Assembly (NCBI GenBank): GCA_016720905.1
Contig: JADKJT010000029.1
Span: forward strand, 124,001-188,000
Origin: Gemmatimonadaceae bacterium
Lineage (GTDB): Bacteria > Gemmatimonadota > Gemmatimonadetes > Gemmatimonadales > Gemmatimonadaceae
Length of the DNA: 64,000 nucleotides
Direction of reading: 5' to 3'
The notes under the pieces were generated by a model. That model saw only the letters and a list, made by a program, of their open reading frames with translations. It was not told the DNA's origin and did not search any database. The stretch's first letter is position 1, and each line of letters starts with the position of its first letter. Position numbers and translations under genes: made by a program. Positions 8,560 through 17,809 of this stretch are shown one piece after another.

Positions 8560-9939
8560 TCAGAGTCGGACGCCTTGCGTGTGAAGCCAGCGTTCCATCT
8601 CGCCACGGATAGCGGCCAGGCGCTCGGCGGTCCGTGCTTCGAACCGCGCGACAATCACCGGCTGTGTATTGGACGCGCGCAGGAGTCCCCAGCCGTCACC
8701 AAACAGCACGCGCACGCCGTCAACCTCGATCACCTCATGCGTGGCCCTGAAGTGCGCGGCGGCGCGCTCGACGATCGCAAACTTCTGTGTTTCATCGGTG
8801 TCGATGCGCAACTCCGGGGTGGAGACGAACGGCGGTACATCGGCCAGCAACTGGTCAATGCGCAGTCCGGAGTCCGCAATGATGCGCAGCAGGCGCGCGG
8901 CGGCATACAGCGCGTCGTCGTGGCCATAGAATCCCTCCGTAAAGAACATGTGCCCGGACATCTCTCCGGCAATTGGCGCATGCATCTCCTTCATCTTGTC
9001 CTTGATGAGTGAATGCCCTGTCTTCCACATCACGGCCACGCCACCGGCCTGCTCGATGCCGTGCGTGAGTGCCTGCGAGCATTTCACGTCAAAGATGATC
9101 GGTTGACCCTCCCCCGTTCGTGCCAGCACATCGCGCGCATACAAAATCAACACGTGATCGCCCCAGATGATTCGCCCATCACGATCGACGACCCCGATGC
9201 GGTCCGCGTCGCCGTCAAAGGCGACGCCAATCTCCGCGTCATTGGCGCGCACCGCGGTGATGCAATCGGCGAGGTTCTCCGGGACCGTGGGATCGGGATG
9301 ATGGTTCGGGAACGTGCCGTCGCTGTCCGTGAAGAGCCCGACCCCGTCCACATCGAGGGCTTGCATGAGTTGCGGTGCCACCAACGCGCCGGCGCCATTC
9401 CCGCAGTCATAGACCACTTTGAGTCTCGTGCCATCGGCTCGATGGATCGGCCCGATGCGCGCCGCGATGTCGGCGACGTACCGATCGATGACCGCGACTG
9501 GCGTAACGCCTCCATGACCCGAGGGAAACTGGCCGGCGATGATCAGGGCATAGAGCGCCTGGATCTCGGCGCCATGCAGCGAACCCGTGCCAACACACAT
9601 CTTGAACCCGTTGTACTCGGGCGGATTGTGTGAACCGGTGATCTGAATGCCGCCCACGACGGGTTCGTGATGGAGCGACCAGTACAGCAGCGGAGTCGGC
9701 ACGACGCCGATGTCGATGACATCCACGCCGCATTCGGTCAGCCCCCGCACCAACGCGTCGCGCAACGCGTCCCCGCTGGGCCGATTGTCGCGTCCGACCG
9801 CGACCGCGCCGCGAATTCCCTTGCTTTCGAGGTATGCGGCATATCCGCGTCCGAGACCGTACGCCACTTCGGTCGTGAGATCCTGTCCGACGATGCCGCG
9901 GACATCGTATTGCCGAAAGATGGTCTGACTGATAGCCAT
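8560..9939 (-). CDS. Phosphomannomutase/phosphoglucomutase
   Basis: An alpha-D-phosphohexomutase of the ManB/AlgC type, 459 residues, interconverting hexose 1- and 6-phosphates for cell-surface glycan precursors. The phosphoserine is Ser103 in TGSHNPPEYNG. The metal-binding loop is DGDADR (residues 242-247), and the sugar-binding EMSGH block follows near residue 325. The C-terminal domain has the phosphate-binding RASNTQP. It starts 23 bp after the nuoN stop, so it may be co-transcribed with the nuo genes. Sequence alone does not settle whether mannose or glucose phosphate is preferred. Confidence 0.92.
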   Translation of the reverse strand: MAISQTIFRQYDVRGIVGQDLTTEVAYGLGRGYAAYLESKGIRGAVAVGRDNRPSGDALRDALVRGLTECGVDVIDIGVVPTPLLYWSLHHEPVVGGIQITGSHNPPEYNGFKMCVGTGSLHGAEIQALYALIIAGQFPSGHGGVTPVAVIDRYVADIAARIGPIHRADGTRLKVVYDCGNGAGALVAPQLMQALDVDGVGLFTDSDGTFPNHHPDPTVPENLADCITAVRANDAEIGVAFDGDADRIGVVDRDGRIIWGDHVLILYARDVLARTGEGQPIIFDVKCSQALTHGIEQAGGVAVMWKTGHSLIKDKMKEMHAPIAGEMSGHMFFTEGFYGHDDALYAAARLLRIIADSGLRIDQLLADVPPFVSTPELRIDTDETQKFAIVERAAAHFRATHEVIEVDGVRVLFGDGWGLLRASNTQPVIVARFEARTAERLAAIRGEMERWLHTQGVRL

Positions 9940-9962
9940 GCGCGTGCGGGAAGAAAGGGGTG

Positions 9963-11531
9963 TCAGCGAGCGAGCGTCGCGGTGGTCAGCGGTACCGCGG
10001 GAGATCTAACCGAATCGGGGCGCGGCGGCTGGACCGTGTGGGACGGAATGGCACGCCGAGCGAGACGGGCCATCGGTGTTGGATACACCCCAAGCACGAG
10101 GAGGGCCACGGCGGACCCGGCGATCAGGACGCCGACGAGTGGTGCGCCGGACGGTACAGCCTGCCCGTCCGGTCGGCGACGCATGAACATGGCGGCGATC
10201 ACGGCGAGATAGTACGCCGCCGCCACCGCGCTGCTGAGCGCCAATACGACCGCCAGCACGGTCTGTGGCATCGATGCCTGCAGCGCCGATTGCAGCAGAT
10301 ACCACTTGGCAAAGAATCCCATGCCGCCCGCCAGCGGCATCCCGAGAAACGCCAGCAGAAACACCGCCATGGCAATGGCCAGTCCCGGTCGCACGAGCCA
10401 GAGGCCAGCGAGATCCTCGATCGTCGGGGAGCGATCGCGTCCACCGTTCACGGTGATGAGCACTCCGAATGCGCCCATGGTGGCCAACGTATAGGACACC
10501 GCATAGAAGACAAGTGCCGCCGTGCCGGTGTTCGAACTGACGACAATGGCGACCAACAGATATCCCGCATGGGCGATGCTCGAGTACGCCAGCAGTCGGA
10601 CGAGATTGCGCTGCGAAAGCGCGAGCATGTTGCCGACGATCATGGTCAGGACCGAAAGCCACCAGAGCACCGGATGCCAGGCCGCCACGGCGCCGGGCAG
10701 TGCTTCCGTCATCACGCGCGCGAACGCGGCGAACGCGGCCGTCTTCACCACCGCCGACATGAATGCGGTCACCGGCAACGGGGCGCCGTCGTAGACGTCG
10801 GGCGTCCAGAAATGGAACGGCGCCAACGCCAGCTTGAACGCGAAGCCGGCCAGCAACAGGCCGAGTCCCACGCGCAACATGGGCGACAATGCTGCGTGAG
10901 CCATCACCCAGGTGTTGATATCCACCAGGCGCGTACTGCCCGTGGCGCCGAACACCAGCGCCATCCCGTAGAGGAGAAATCCCGTCGAAAATGCCCCCAG
11001 CAGGAAATACTTGATCGCGGCCTCGGCACCTCGGGCGCTTCGGCGATTCACACCGGCGAGGACGTAGACAGCCAACGACATCAGTTCGATGCCAAGAAAG
11101 ATGAACATCAAGTCGCGCGCCGCCGCCAGCACCATCATGCCGGCCGCTCCCAGCACCATGAGGATCGGCGTTTCGGGGCTGAATGCCCCGCTGCGCTCGT
11201 GATCACCCTCAAGCAATGTGAGCGACAGGCCGGTGCCGGCGAGGATGATGAGATCGATCGCCCAGCGGAAGCCGTCACCGGCGATGCGCAGATCGGGGGT
11301 ACCTGGCGCGGCGTCGCCCCACATGATGATCACGACCACGCTGACGACGACACACAGGAGGGTCGAGAAGCGCGCAATCACGCCCGTGCGCTCCGCGCCC
11401 TCGGCGCTGCCGCGTTCATTGCCCTGCGGTCGCCAGACGGTGGCCAGCAACAGCACCATGGCCCCGGCGATCATGAGCAGCTCCGGTGCCAGCGCCTGCA
11501 GCAGTGAGCCGGGATTGACGAGCGCGTCCAT
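9963..11531 (-). CDS. nuoN: NADH-quinone oxidoreductase subunit N
   Basis: One of three antiporter-like membrane subunits of complex I, 522 residues with about 14 transmembrane helices, helping to pump protons as electrons pass from NADH to quinone. Family blocks include FLGIELMSLAVYVLAG, the lysine-bearing FKLALAPFHFWTPDVY, and SSIAHAGYLL. The frame is intact, unlike several other nuo genes in this window. It is the last gene of the nuo run and starts 3 bp after nuoM. Confidence 0.95.
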   Translation of the reverse strand: MDALVNPGSLLQALAPELLMIAGAMVLLLATVWRPQGNERGSAEGAERTGVIARFSTLLCVVVSVVVIIMWGDAAPGTPDLRIAGDGFRWAIDLIILAGTGLSLTLLEGDHERSGAFSPETPILMVLGAAGMMVLAAARDLMFIFLGIELMSLAVYVLAGVNRRSARGAEAAIKYFLLGAFSTGFLLYGMALVFGATGSTRLVDINTWVMAHAALSPMLRVGLGLLLAGFAFKLALAPFHFWTPDVYDGAPLPVTAFMSAVVKTAAFAAFARVMTEALPGAVAAWHPVLWWLSVLTMIVGNMLALSQRNLVRLLAYSSIAHAGYLLVAIVVSSNTGTAALVFYAVSYTLATMGAFGVLITVNGGRDRSPTIEDLAGLWLVRPGLAIAMAVFLLAFLGMPLAGGMGFFAKWYLLQSALQASMPQTVLAVVLALSSAVAAAYYLAVIAAMFMRRRPDGQAVPSGAPLVGVLIAGSAVALLVLGVYPTPMARLARRAIPSHTVQPPRPDSVRSPAVPLTTATLAR

Positions 11532-11534
11532 GGT

Positions 11535-13115
11535 TCAGCGGGTGATGGAGACGGACGCCGGCGCGGCCGGGGCATTGAGCCCGAAGTGCGCCGATTCGAT
11601 CACCGCGCGCGCAGCCGGTTCGATCCGTCGCAGCACCGGCGACGGGGCGATGCCCATCCATACGATGCCGATCGCCAAGACGGTCAGCACCGAGACTTCG
11701 CCACGACTCAGGTCTCCGAAGGATTGGTTCGCGGCTGTGTCAAGCCGATCAAAGAGCACGGCCTGCAACGCGCGCAGACCATAGATGGCCGCGAACACGA
11801 CCCCGGACGTGGCCATCAGCGCCAGCACCGGCAGGTTGCCGTACACGCCCAGCAACACGAGGAATTCGCCGACAAACCCATTGGTTCCCGGAAGCCCGAT
11901 CGTCGACAGCATGGCCAGCGTGAAGAAGACGCTGAAGGCCGGTGCCACACTCGCCACGCCGCCACATGCGCTCATGCTCGTGGTGCCGCGGCGATCCTGC
12001 AGCATGCCCGCCATGAGGAACAGCGCACTCGTGGTGATGCCATGGTTGATCATGATCAGGATGGCCCCCTGCATACTCTGCGGCGTGAGGGCGAAAACAC
12101 CGAGCATGATGAATCCGAGATGGCTGATCGAACTGTACGACACCAATCGTTTCACGTCGCGTTGCGACAGGGCGACCAGGGCGCCGTACACGATCGCCAC
12201 GACCGACAGTACGAGGATCGTGCCACGTACCGTGGGGTGCAGCGCCGCCGCCGGAAACAATGGGATCGCAAAGCGCAGCATGGCGTACACGCCGACTTTC
12301 AGGCCCAACGTCACCGCCGCAAAGGTTGGTGCACTGCCCTGCGCGTCCGGCAACCAGGTATGGAACGGCACGAGGGCCGACTTGACGGCGAACGCCAAAA
12401 AGAACGCGCCGAACATCAGGAGTTGATGGCGCTCGTCCAGCGGAATCGATCGGAGGAAATCCAGATGGAACGACGTGCCGCCACCGGCGTTCCACAACGC
12501 CATGATCGCCACCAGCATCAGCAGTGAACCGACCAGCGTGAACAGGACGTACCGCAGGCTGGCGCGAACGGCGGCGCCGGTGCCCCAGATGCCGATAAGA
12601 AAGTACGTGGGGATCAACATGAGTTCCCACGCCAGATAGAACAGCAGGAGGTCCAGCGAGACGAGCACGCCGACCAACCCGGCCGTCAACAGCAGAACCA
12701 ATGCCCCGAATGCCGGCGTGCGGACGCGCACGTTGTTCCACGATCCGAGCAGTGTCAGCGGCAGGAGCACGACGGTGAGGACGACCATGGGCAGCGACAG
12801 CCCGTCGACGCCCACACTGAAGCTGGCCCCCAGATCGGTCAGCCAAGGAAGATCGATGCGACTCTGCCAGCCGGTCACAGCGGGATCATACGCCATCCAC
12901 AGCGCCAGTCCGAGGATGGCCTCGATCACCAGCGCACCAAGGGTCAACCATCGCGCATCGACGCCATCGTTCGGCACACTCCCCTCGACCTCTTCCCGTG
13001 ACACGTCGCGCCCGGCAATACGCACCAGGAGCGCCGCCGCCAGCGGCCACAGCACAAGCGCCGGCAGCAACCACGATTCGCCGGACACCAGGGGAAGGGA
13101 TTCGCGCATCGTCAT
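11535..13115 (-). CDS. nuoM: NADH-quinone oxidoreductase subunit M
   Basis: The second antiporter-like subunit of complex I, about 526 residues. I took the ATG at 13113-13115 because it overlaps the nuoL stop as ATGA and yields a sensible hydrophobic N-terminus; an upstream in-frame start would add a 17-residue arginine-rich stretch inside nuoL. Typical blocks are FYLAWELMLIPTYFLIG, the lysine-containing AVKSALVPFHTWLPDA and SYSSISHLGF. The frame is uninterrupted. Confidence 0.95.
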   Translation of the reverse strand: MTMRESLPLVSGESWLLPALVLWPLAAALLVRIAGRDVSREEVEGSVPNDGVDARWLTLGALVIEAILGLALWMAYDPAVTGWQSRIDLPWLTDLGASFSVGVDGLSLPMVVLTVVLLPLTLLGSWNNVRVRTPAFGALVLLLTAGLVGVLVSLDLLLFYLAWELMLIPTYFLIGIWGTGAAVRASLRYVLFTLVGSLLMLVAIMALWNAGGGTSFHLDFLRSIPLDERHQLLMFGAFFLAFAVKSALVPFHTWLPDAQGSAPTFAAVTLGLKVGVYAMLRFAIPLFPAAALHPTVRGTILVLSVVAIVYGALVALSQRDVKRLVSYSSISHLGFIMLGVFALTPQSMQGAILIMINHGITTSALFLMAGMLQDRRGTTSMSACGGVASVAPAFSVFFTLAMLSTIGLPGTNGFVGEFLVLLGVYGNLPVLALMATSGVVFAAIYGLRALQAVLFDRLDTAANQSFGDLSRGEVSVLTVLAIGIVWMGIAPSPVLRRIEPAARAVIESAHFGLNAPAAPASVSITR

Positions 13116-15191
13116 TGCCACGCGAGGGCCGCGAGCACAGCGACCGCGCCGATGACGATCATCCATGCGACCTTGCCGACGTCGCCGTCCTGCATTCGGG
13201 CGCCGACCCGTGCGGCCGTTCGCGCCAATATCGTGCCACCGCCGGAGAAGGCGCGATCGACGCCGGCCTCGACGCCGCGAGTCAGCAGGCTGCGGGCGAT
13301 CACATTGAAGGGGCGAACCAGCAGCGCATCGATGCCCGCGTCCACGCCGTAGGCCTGCTCCAAAGCCAGGGCCACGCCCGCAGAAGGGACGGCGCGCGCC
13401 TTGTCGCTGACAGCGCCTCGGTAGCGAACCAGCATGAACGCCAGCCCGATACCGATAGCGGCGACCGACACCGCCACGCCCAGCAGCAATTGCTCGCTCT
13501 CGTGTGACACTGTTGGCATGCCGGCGAGGCGCGCGGCACTCGCGCCGGTGACAGGCAAGAGCCAGCGCTCAAGCAACCCGACTGGACCCAGCGGCAACAG
13601 GCCGGGCAGGTTGATCCAACCGCCGACCATCGTCAGCAATGCCAGCACGATGACGGGGCCCGTCATCATGCCGGGTGCCGCTTTCAGCGACCGTTGTGAA
13701 GCCTCACCGCTCCGATTGGCTCCAGCAAAGGTCAGCAGCATGAGGCGCGTCATGTAGAGGGCGGTCAGCAATGCCGTGAGCAGCCCCAAACCGTAGACAA
13801 CAAGCAGCACGGTCGTGCCAGAAATCCCCAGCAGTGACGCACTGGCCAAGGGCGAACCGTGGGCGCGGGTGAAGACCGAAGACAGGATCTCATCCTTCGA
13901 GAAGAATCCGGCGAACGGCGGGACACCTGCGATCGCCAGCCACGCAATCCCCATCATCGACGCGGTCAGCGGGAGGTAGCGCCGCAAACCTCCCATGTTG
14001 CGCATATCCTGTGCATCCTCCTGCCGGTGGCCGCGTGGAACGCCGCGTGCAGCGAGTGAATGACTGACCCGGCGCCAAGGAACAAGAGCGCCTTGAAGAA
14101 CGCGTGCGTGACGAGGTGGAAGATGCCGGCGGTATAGGCGCCACTCCCGACGGCCATGAACATGAATCCCAGTTGCGAGACCGTGGAATAGGCCAGCACC
14201 TTCTTGATGTCCCACTGTCGCAGCGCAATGGTTGCGGCGAACAGGGCGGTCAACCCACCGATGGTTGTGACCAACAGGGACGCCGACGGCGCGCCCGCAA
14301 ATATCGGGCTCGCGCGCGCCACCAGATACACACCGCGGTGACCATGGTCGCGGCATGAATCAGGGCAGAGACCGGCGTCGGGCCGGCCATCGCATCCGGG
14401 AGCCACACATACAGCGGCAGTTGCGCGCTCTTGCCGACGCAGCCAAGAAAGAGGAAAAGCGCAATGGCGAGCACGGCTGGCGAGCCGCCCATCAATGACA
14501 GCGCCGCATGCGCCCCGACAAAATCCAATCGCTGCACGGTATTCCACATCAGGAACATCGCCACCAGAAACCCAAAGTCCCCGATGCGATTCACGACAAA
14601 CGCCTTGGTGCCGGCCGCCACGTTGGCGCGATCGCTGAACCAGAATCCAATGAGGAGATACGAGCAGAGCCCGACGCCTTCCCAGCCTACAAACATCACC
14701 GGATAGCTCGCGCCCAGCACGAGCGTCAGCATGCACGCCACAAACAGATTCAGATAGGCGAAGTACCGCGCATATCCGGGATCGTCCTGCATGTAGGCCA
14801 GCGAAAAGAAGTGAATCAGCGTGCCAACGCCGGTGATGACCAGGGCCATCACCATCGAAAGCTGATCAATCTGCAAGCCCACTCGATGACCAGCGCTCCG
14901 GCCGGGATCCACTGTCCGTAACTGCGGATGAAGGGATCGGTCAACGCGGCGACGTGGGTCATCGATACGAACATGGCGGCCGCCAACGCAAAGGCGAGCA
15001 CCATGACCCCCGGCGCCACCACCGAGGCGCACGATGCCCGGGCCGTCGACCGGCATGATCGCCACCGCGCCATTGATGAGCGCACCAAGGAGCGGCAGAG
15101 AGGCAACAACCAGGCTCAGTCCCGCGACCGTCCCATCCAACGGATGCCGCGCCGGGGCGCCCGCCTGCAGCAGGCGTTGAGGCATCGTCAT
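13112..15191 (-). pseudogene. nuoL: NADH-quinone oxidoreductase subunit L, broken by four apparent single-base frameshifts
   Basis: The largest antiporter-like subunit of complex I, with the lateral helix. All expected segments are present but spread over three frames. The start at 15191 overlaps the nuoK stop as ATGA. Breaks are inferred at a C5 run (15007-15011, one base too many), at 14878-14880 (one missing), near 14335 (one missing) and near 14025-14036 (one missing). Corrected joins recover typical NuoL text, for example VIEW-GLQIDQLSM, ATMVTA-GVYLVARA, and finally EDAQDMRNMGG. The C-terminal part from about 14010 to 13112 is open. Because family-like coding continues on both sides of every break, I favour sequence error over a dead gene; it is typed pseudogene only because the frame as given cannot be translated. 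Confidence 0.85.
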
Positions 15192-15485
15192 CCGTCCCGG
15201 AGCAGCCGGAGTGCCGAAAGCCCCACGGTCCCAAAGTGACGGAAGACCGAGATCACGATCGCCAGCCCGACCGCCGCCTCGGCGGCGGCCACCGTCATCA
15301 CCATTACCACGAAGACCTGGCCCGCCACCCCGTGCACCTTGGCGAGCGCGACGAACGTCAGGTTGACGGCGTTGAGCATCAGCTCAATGCACATGAACAG
15401 GATGAGGGCATTCCGTCGAGTGAGGACGCCGAACACGCCGATCACAAAACAGTATGGCCGAGACGACCAGGGCTTCGGCGATCAT
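15188..15485 (-). pseudogene. nuoK: NADH-quinone oxidoreductase subunit K with one frameshift near its start
   Basis: A three-helix membrane subunit of complex I, normally about 100 residues. An 85-residue open stretch (15188-15445) lacks the first helix start. The expected ATG is at 15485, overlapping the nuoJ stop as ATGA, and reads MIAEALVVSAILF before losing frame at an A4 run (15446-15449; T4 on the coding strand). Removing one base gives ILFVIGVFGVLTRRNAL, joining smoothly to the conserved LFMCIELMLNAVNL block, which carries a conserved glutamate. The gene is therefore complete apart from one base. Confidence 0.85.
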
Positions 15486-15988
15486 GCGCGGACTCGCTTC
15501 TTGGCCAGCAGCACGGCGCCGATGACGGCGACGAGCAGCACGACACTGGTCAGCTCAAATGCCACGAGGTAGTCGGTAAACAACGAGACGGCGACCGGCA
15601 TCACCGCGTTGGTCGTCTCTGGCGCGAGCGCGACGCGGGCGATCGGCGCGCGCAGCACGACCAGCAGGTTCGCGAGCAGGGCAAGCGCGACCACGCCGGC
15701 CCCACTCCGCACGCCGAGACGCCGCACGTCGGTCACGGGACTCTCGCTGAGGTTGAGCAGCATGACGACAAAGACGAACACCACCATGATGGCACCCGCA
15801 TAGACCAGGACCTGGATGACGCCGACGAACGGCGCATCCAGCATGACATAGAGGCCGCTCAACGCAAACATCACGTTCATCAGCCACAGCGCGGCCGGCA
15901 CGGGCTTGCGACGGGTCACAAACAACAGCGCCGAGCCGATCGCCAACAACGCGAAGAGGTAGAACTGAAACGCGTAGAAGCCGCTCAT
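15482..15988 (-). CDS. nuoJ: NADH-quinone oxidoreductase subunit J
   Basis: A membrane subunit of complex I, 168 residues, about five transmembrane helices. The start at 15988 overlaps the nuoI stop as ATGA; a longer in-frame reading upstream is out-of-frame nuoI and has no membrane character. The block VLVYAGAIMVVFVFVVMLLNL corresponds to the helix with the pi-bulge that is conserved in NuoJ. It is intact and overlaps the true nuoK start by 4 bp. Confidence 0.93.
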   Translation of the reverse strand: MSGFYAFQFYLFALLAIGSALLFVTRRKPVPAALWLMNVMFALSGLYVMLDAPFVGVIQVLVYAGAIMVVFVFVVMLLNLSESPVTDVRRLGVRSGAGVVALALLANLLVVLRAPIARVALAPETTNAVMPVAVSLFTDYLVAFELTSVVLLVAVIGAVLLAKKRVRA

Positions 15989-16482
15989 TCTCCCCTCGGG
16001 TCCGACGGATCCCACAGTTCGCTCACCGGGTGCGTCTGCGCCATGAGCCGCTCCAGATCGTACACGAAGCCCGCGCGATCGAACTCGGCGTTCTCGTAGT
16101 GTCGTCCAAGATGAATGGCCTCTTCCGGGCACACCTCCTGGCAGTAGCCGCAGAAGATGCACCGGAACTCATCGATCTCGAACACAAGCGGATACCGATT
16201 GCCCTGCTCGTCCTCGCCCGGCACCAGCTTGATGCAATTGGCCGGACACACCGACGGACACAGGCCGCACGCAACGCACTTCGCCTTCCCGGTCTCCGTC
16301 GTCAGCATGCGGTGCGTGCCACGCCAACGCGGCGACAGGTCCCACTTCGTCTCGGGATACTGCATCGTGACCTTGTGCGGATCGACGAGATGCTTGAGCG
16401 TCACCGCCATCCCCTTGAGGGTTGCGCGCACATAACTCACTCGCTCCAGCGGGCGATGCAGGACTTTCACTCCGATGGCCAT
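15985..16482 (-). CDS. nuoI: NADH-quinone oxidoreductase subunit I
   Basis: The peripheral-arm subunit with two [4Fe-4S] clusters (N6a and N6b), 165 residues. Both ligand sets are clear: CVACGLCPSVCPANC and CIFCGYCQEVCPEEA. I chose the ATG at 16480-16482 (MAIGVKVLHRPLERV) because it overlaps the upstream stop as TGATG. The longer reading upstream is really the displaced end of nuoH and has an unrelated composition. Confidence 0.94.
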   Translation of the reverse strand: MAIGVKVLHRPLERVSYVRATLKGMAVTLKHLVDPHKVTMQYPETKWDLSPRWRGTHRMLTTETGKAKCVACGLCPSVCPANCIKLVPGEDEQGNRYPLVFEIDEFRCIFCGYCQEVCPEEAIHLGRHYENAEFDRAGFVYDLERLMAQTHPVSELWDPSDPRGE

Positions 16483-16742
16483 CAGTCGGGCGTCTCCACC
16501 GGGCGCGTTGCGAGGCTGCCAGCCTCGGCCAGTTGTCGTCGTGACAGATCCAGTCCGCGCGCGCGCAACCGCGCGAGATCTGCCGGTCCGACCCGCGCAC
16601 TCGAGGGCTGTGGTCTGCCACGATCGGGCCGGGCTGATGATGCGCCCGCCATCAGCACGACAATCAGGCCGAGCAGTGCACCCCGAACACCGCGGGCCGC
16701 GCGCGAGCCCCCGCGCGTCAGACCCGCCAGTGTCCAGCGCAC
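16482..16742 (-). CDS. Displaced C-terminal extension of NuoH (86-codon open stretch)
   Basis: An 86-codon stretch between the nuoH body and nuoI, in a third frame. It encodes a basic segment, a predicted transmembrane helix (GVRGALLGLIVVLMAGAS) and a hydrophilic tail with an arginine-rich piece. Its stop overlaps the nuoI ATG as TGATG, the tight coupling seen throughout this operon. The simplest reading is that it is the C-terminal end of NuoH, cut off by the second of two frameshifts at about 16733-16743. An independent small protein is possible but less likely. Confidence 0.5.
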   Translation of the reverse strand: MRWTLAGLTRGGSRAARGVRGALLGLIVVLMAGASSARPDRGRPQPSSARVGPADLARLRARGLDLSRRQLAEAGSLATRPVETPD

Positions 16743-17809
16743 TGGCGATCACGAGGATCACATATGCCAAGCGCCACTGGGAGCATGATGCTCCATCCGA
16801 GCGACATCAGCTGATCGTAGCGGAAGCGCGGCAGCGTCCAGCGCACCCACATGAAGAGAAACAGGAAACTGCCGGTTTTGGCGGCGAACATGGCCAGTGT
16901 TGCCAGTGATTTCACGACCGTGAACGGTGGCAGGTTGTCCCACGACGTGAAGGGGATATCCCAGCCGCCGAAAAAGAGCGACGCCATCAGCCCGCTGACG
17001 GTCGCCATGTTGGCGTACTCGGCGATGAAGAACATCGAGAACTTCATGCCGCTGTACTCGGTATGGTAGCCGGCCACCAGTTCCGACTCCGCTTCCGGCA
17101 AGTCGAACGGGAGCCGGTTGGTCTCGGCGAACGCGGCAATCAGGAACGTGAACCAGGCCACGGTGAGCGAAAAGACGTTCCACCCCATGTGCACTTGTTG
17201 CTCGACAATGGTGTGCAGTGACACATTGCCGGCCAGCAACAGGATCGGAATGGTGGACATCCCCATCGCAATCTCATACGAGATCATCTGGGCGCTGGAG
17301 CGCAGGCCGCCGAGCAGCGCATACTTGTTGTTCGAAGACCATCCGGCCAGTACGATCCCATACACGCCCAGCGAGGAGATCGCGAGCGTGAACAGGTACC
17401 CGATGGGCAGTGACGCCACCGCCATGTCGATCAAGCCCCACGCGGTCGGCATCGGCGCCGCCAGGGGCAAGACCGCCCACGTGAGCATCGCCGGAATGAA
17501 CGCGAGGGCCGGCGCGATCAGGAAGAGCCAAGTGTCCGCCTGCCCGGGACTGGTTTCCTCTTTCATAAAATTCTTCAGGCCGTCGGCCACCGGCTGCAAG
17601 ATGCCACCCGGACCGGTCCGATTGGGTCCGCGACGATCCTGAAACCATGCGGCGAGCTTGCGTTCCGCCAGCGTCAAAAATGCCACGCCCAGCAAATACA
17701 GGACGAACACGACCAGGATCTTGATGCCGCTGGCCAGCACGAATGTGCCAATCGCCGTTGGCGCCAGCTGCGAGTCGGCCCGCGGAAACAGCGTGCTGAG
17801 CGCGTTCAC
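16718..17809 (-). CDS. nuoH: NADH-quinone oxidoreductase subunit H, frameshifted near its C-terminus
   Basis: The membrane subunit of complex I that forms much of the quinone chamber, 363 codons as read, with about eight helices. Conserved blocks include ERKLAAWFQDRRGPNRTGP near residue 50 and the charged ETNRLPFDLPEAESELVAGY loop near residue 230. After SLGWSIMLPVALG the frame slips at a CC pair (16767-16768). Dropping one base gives LAYVILVIASAL, a proper last helix. A second slip near 16738 then seems to join the 86-codon tail that ends at 16482. It overlaps nuoG by 4 bp. Confidence 0.9.
   Translation of the reverse strand: MNALSTLFPRADSQLAPTAIGTFVLASGIKILVVFVLYLLGVAFLTLAERKLAAWFQDRRGPNRTGPGGILQPVADGLKNFMKEETSPGQADTWLFLIAPALAFIPAMLTWAVLPLAAPMPTAWGLIDMAVASLPIGYLFTLAISSLGVYGIVLAGWSSNNKYALLGGLRSSAQMISYEIAMGMSTIPILLLAGNVSLHTIVEQQVHMGWNVFSLTVAWFTFLIAAFAETNRLPFDLPEAESELVAGYHTEYSGMKFSMFFIAEYANMATVSGLMASLFFGGWDIPFTSWDNLPPFTVVKSLATLAMFAAKTGSFLFLFMWVRWTLPRFRYDQLMSLGWSIMLPVALGICDPRDRQCAGHWRV

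Noticed and set aside
7129..9012. A 627-codon plus-strand frame across the UPF0182 and phosphohexomutase genes
   Set aside because: It spans the boundary of two real minus-strand genes and has an extreme Arg/Gln/His composition with no domain; a shadow frame.
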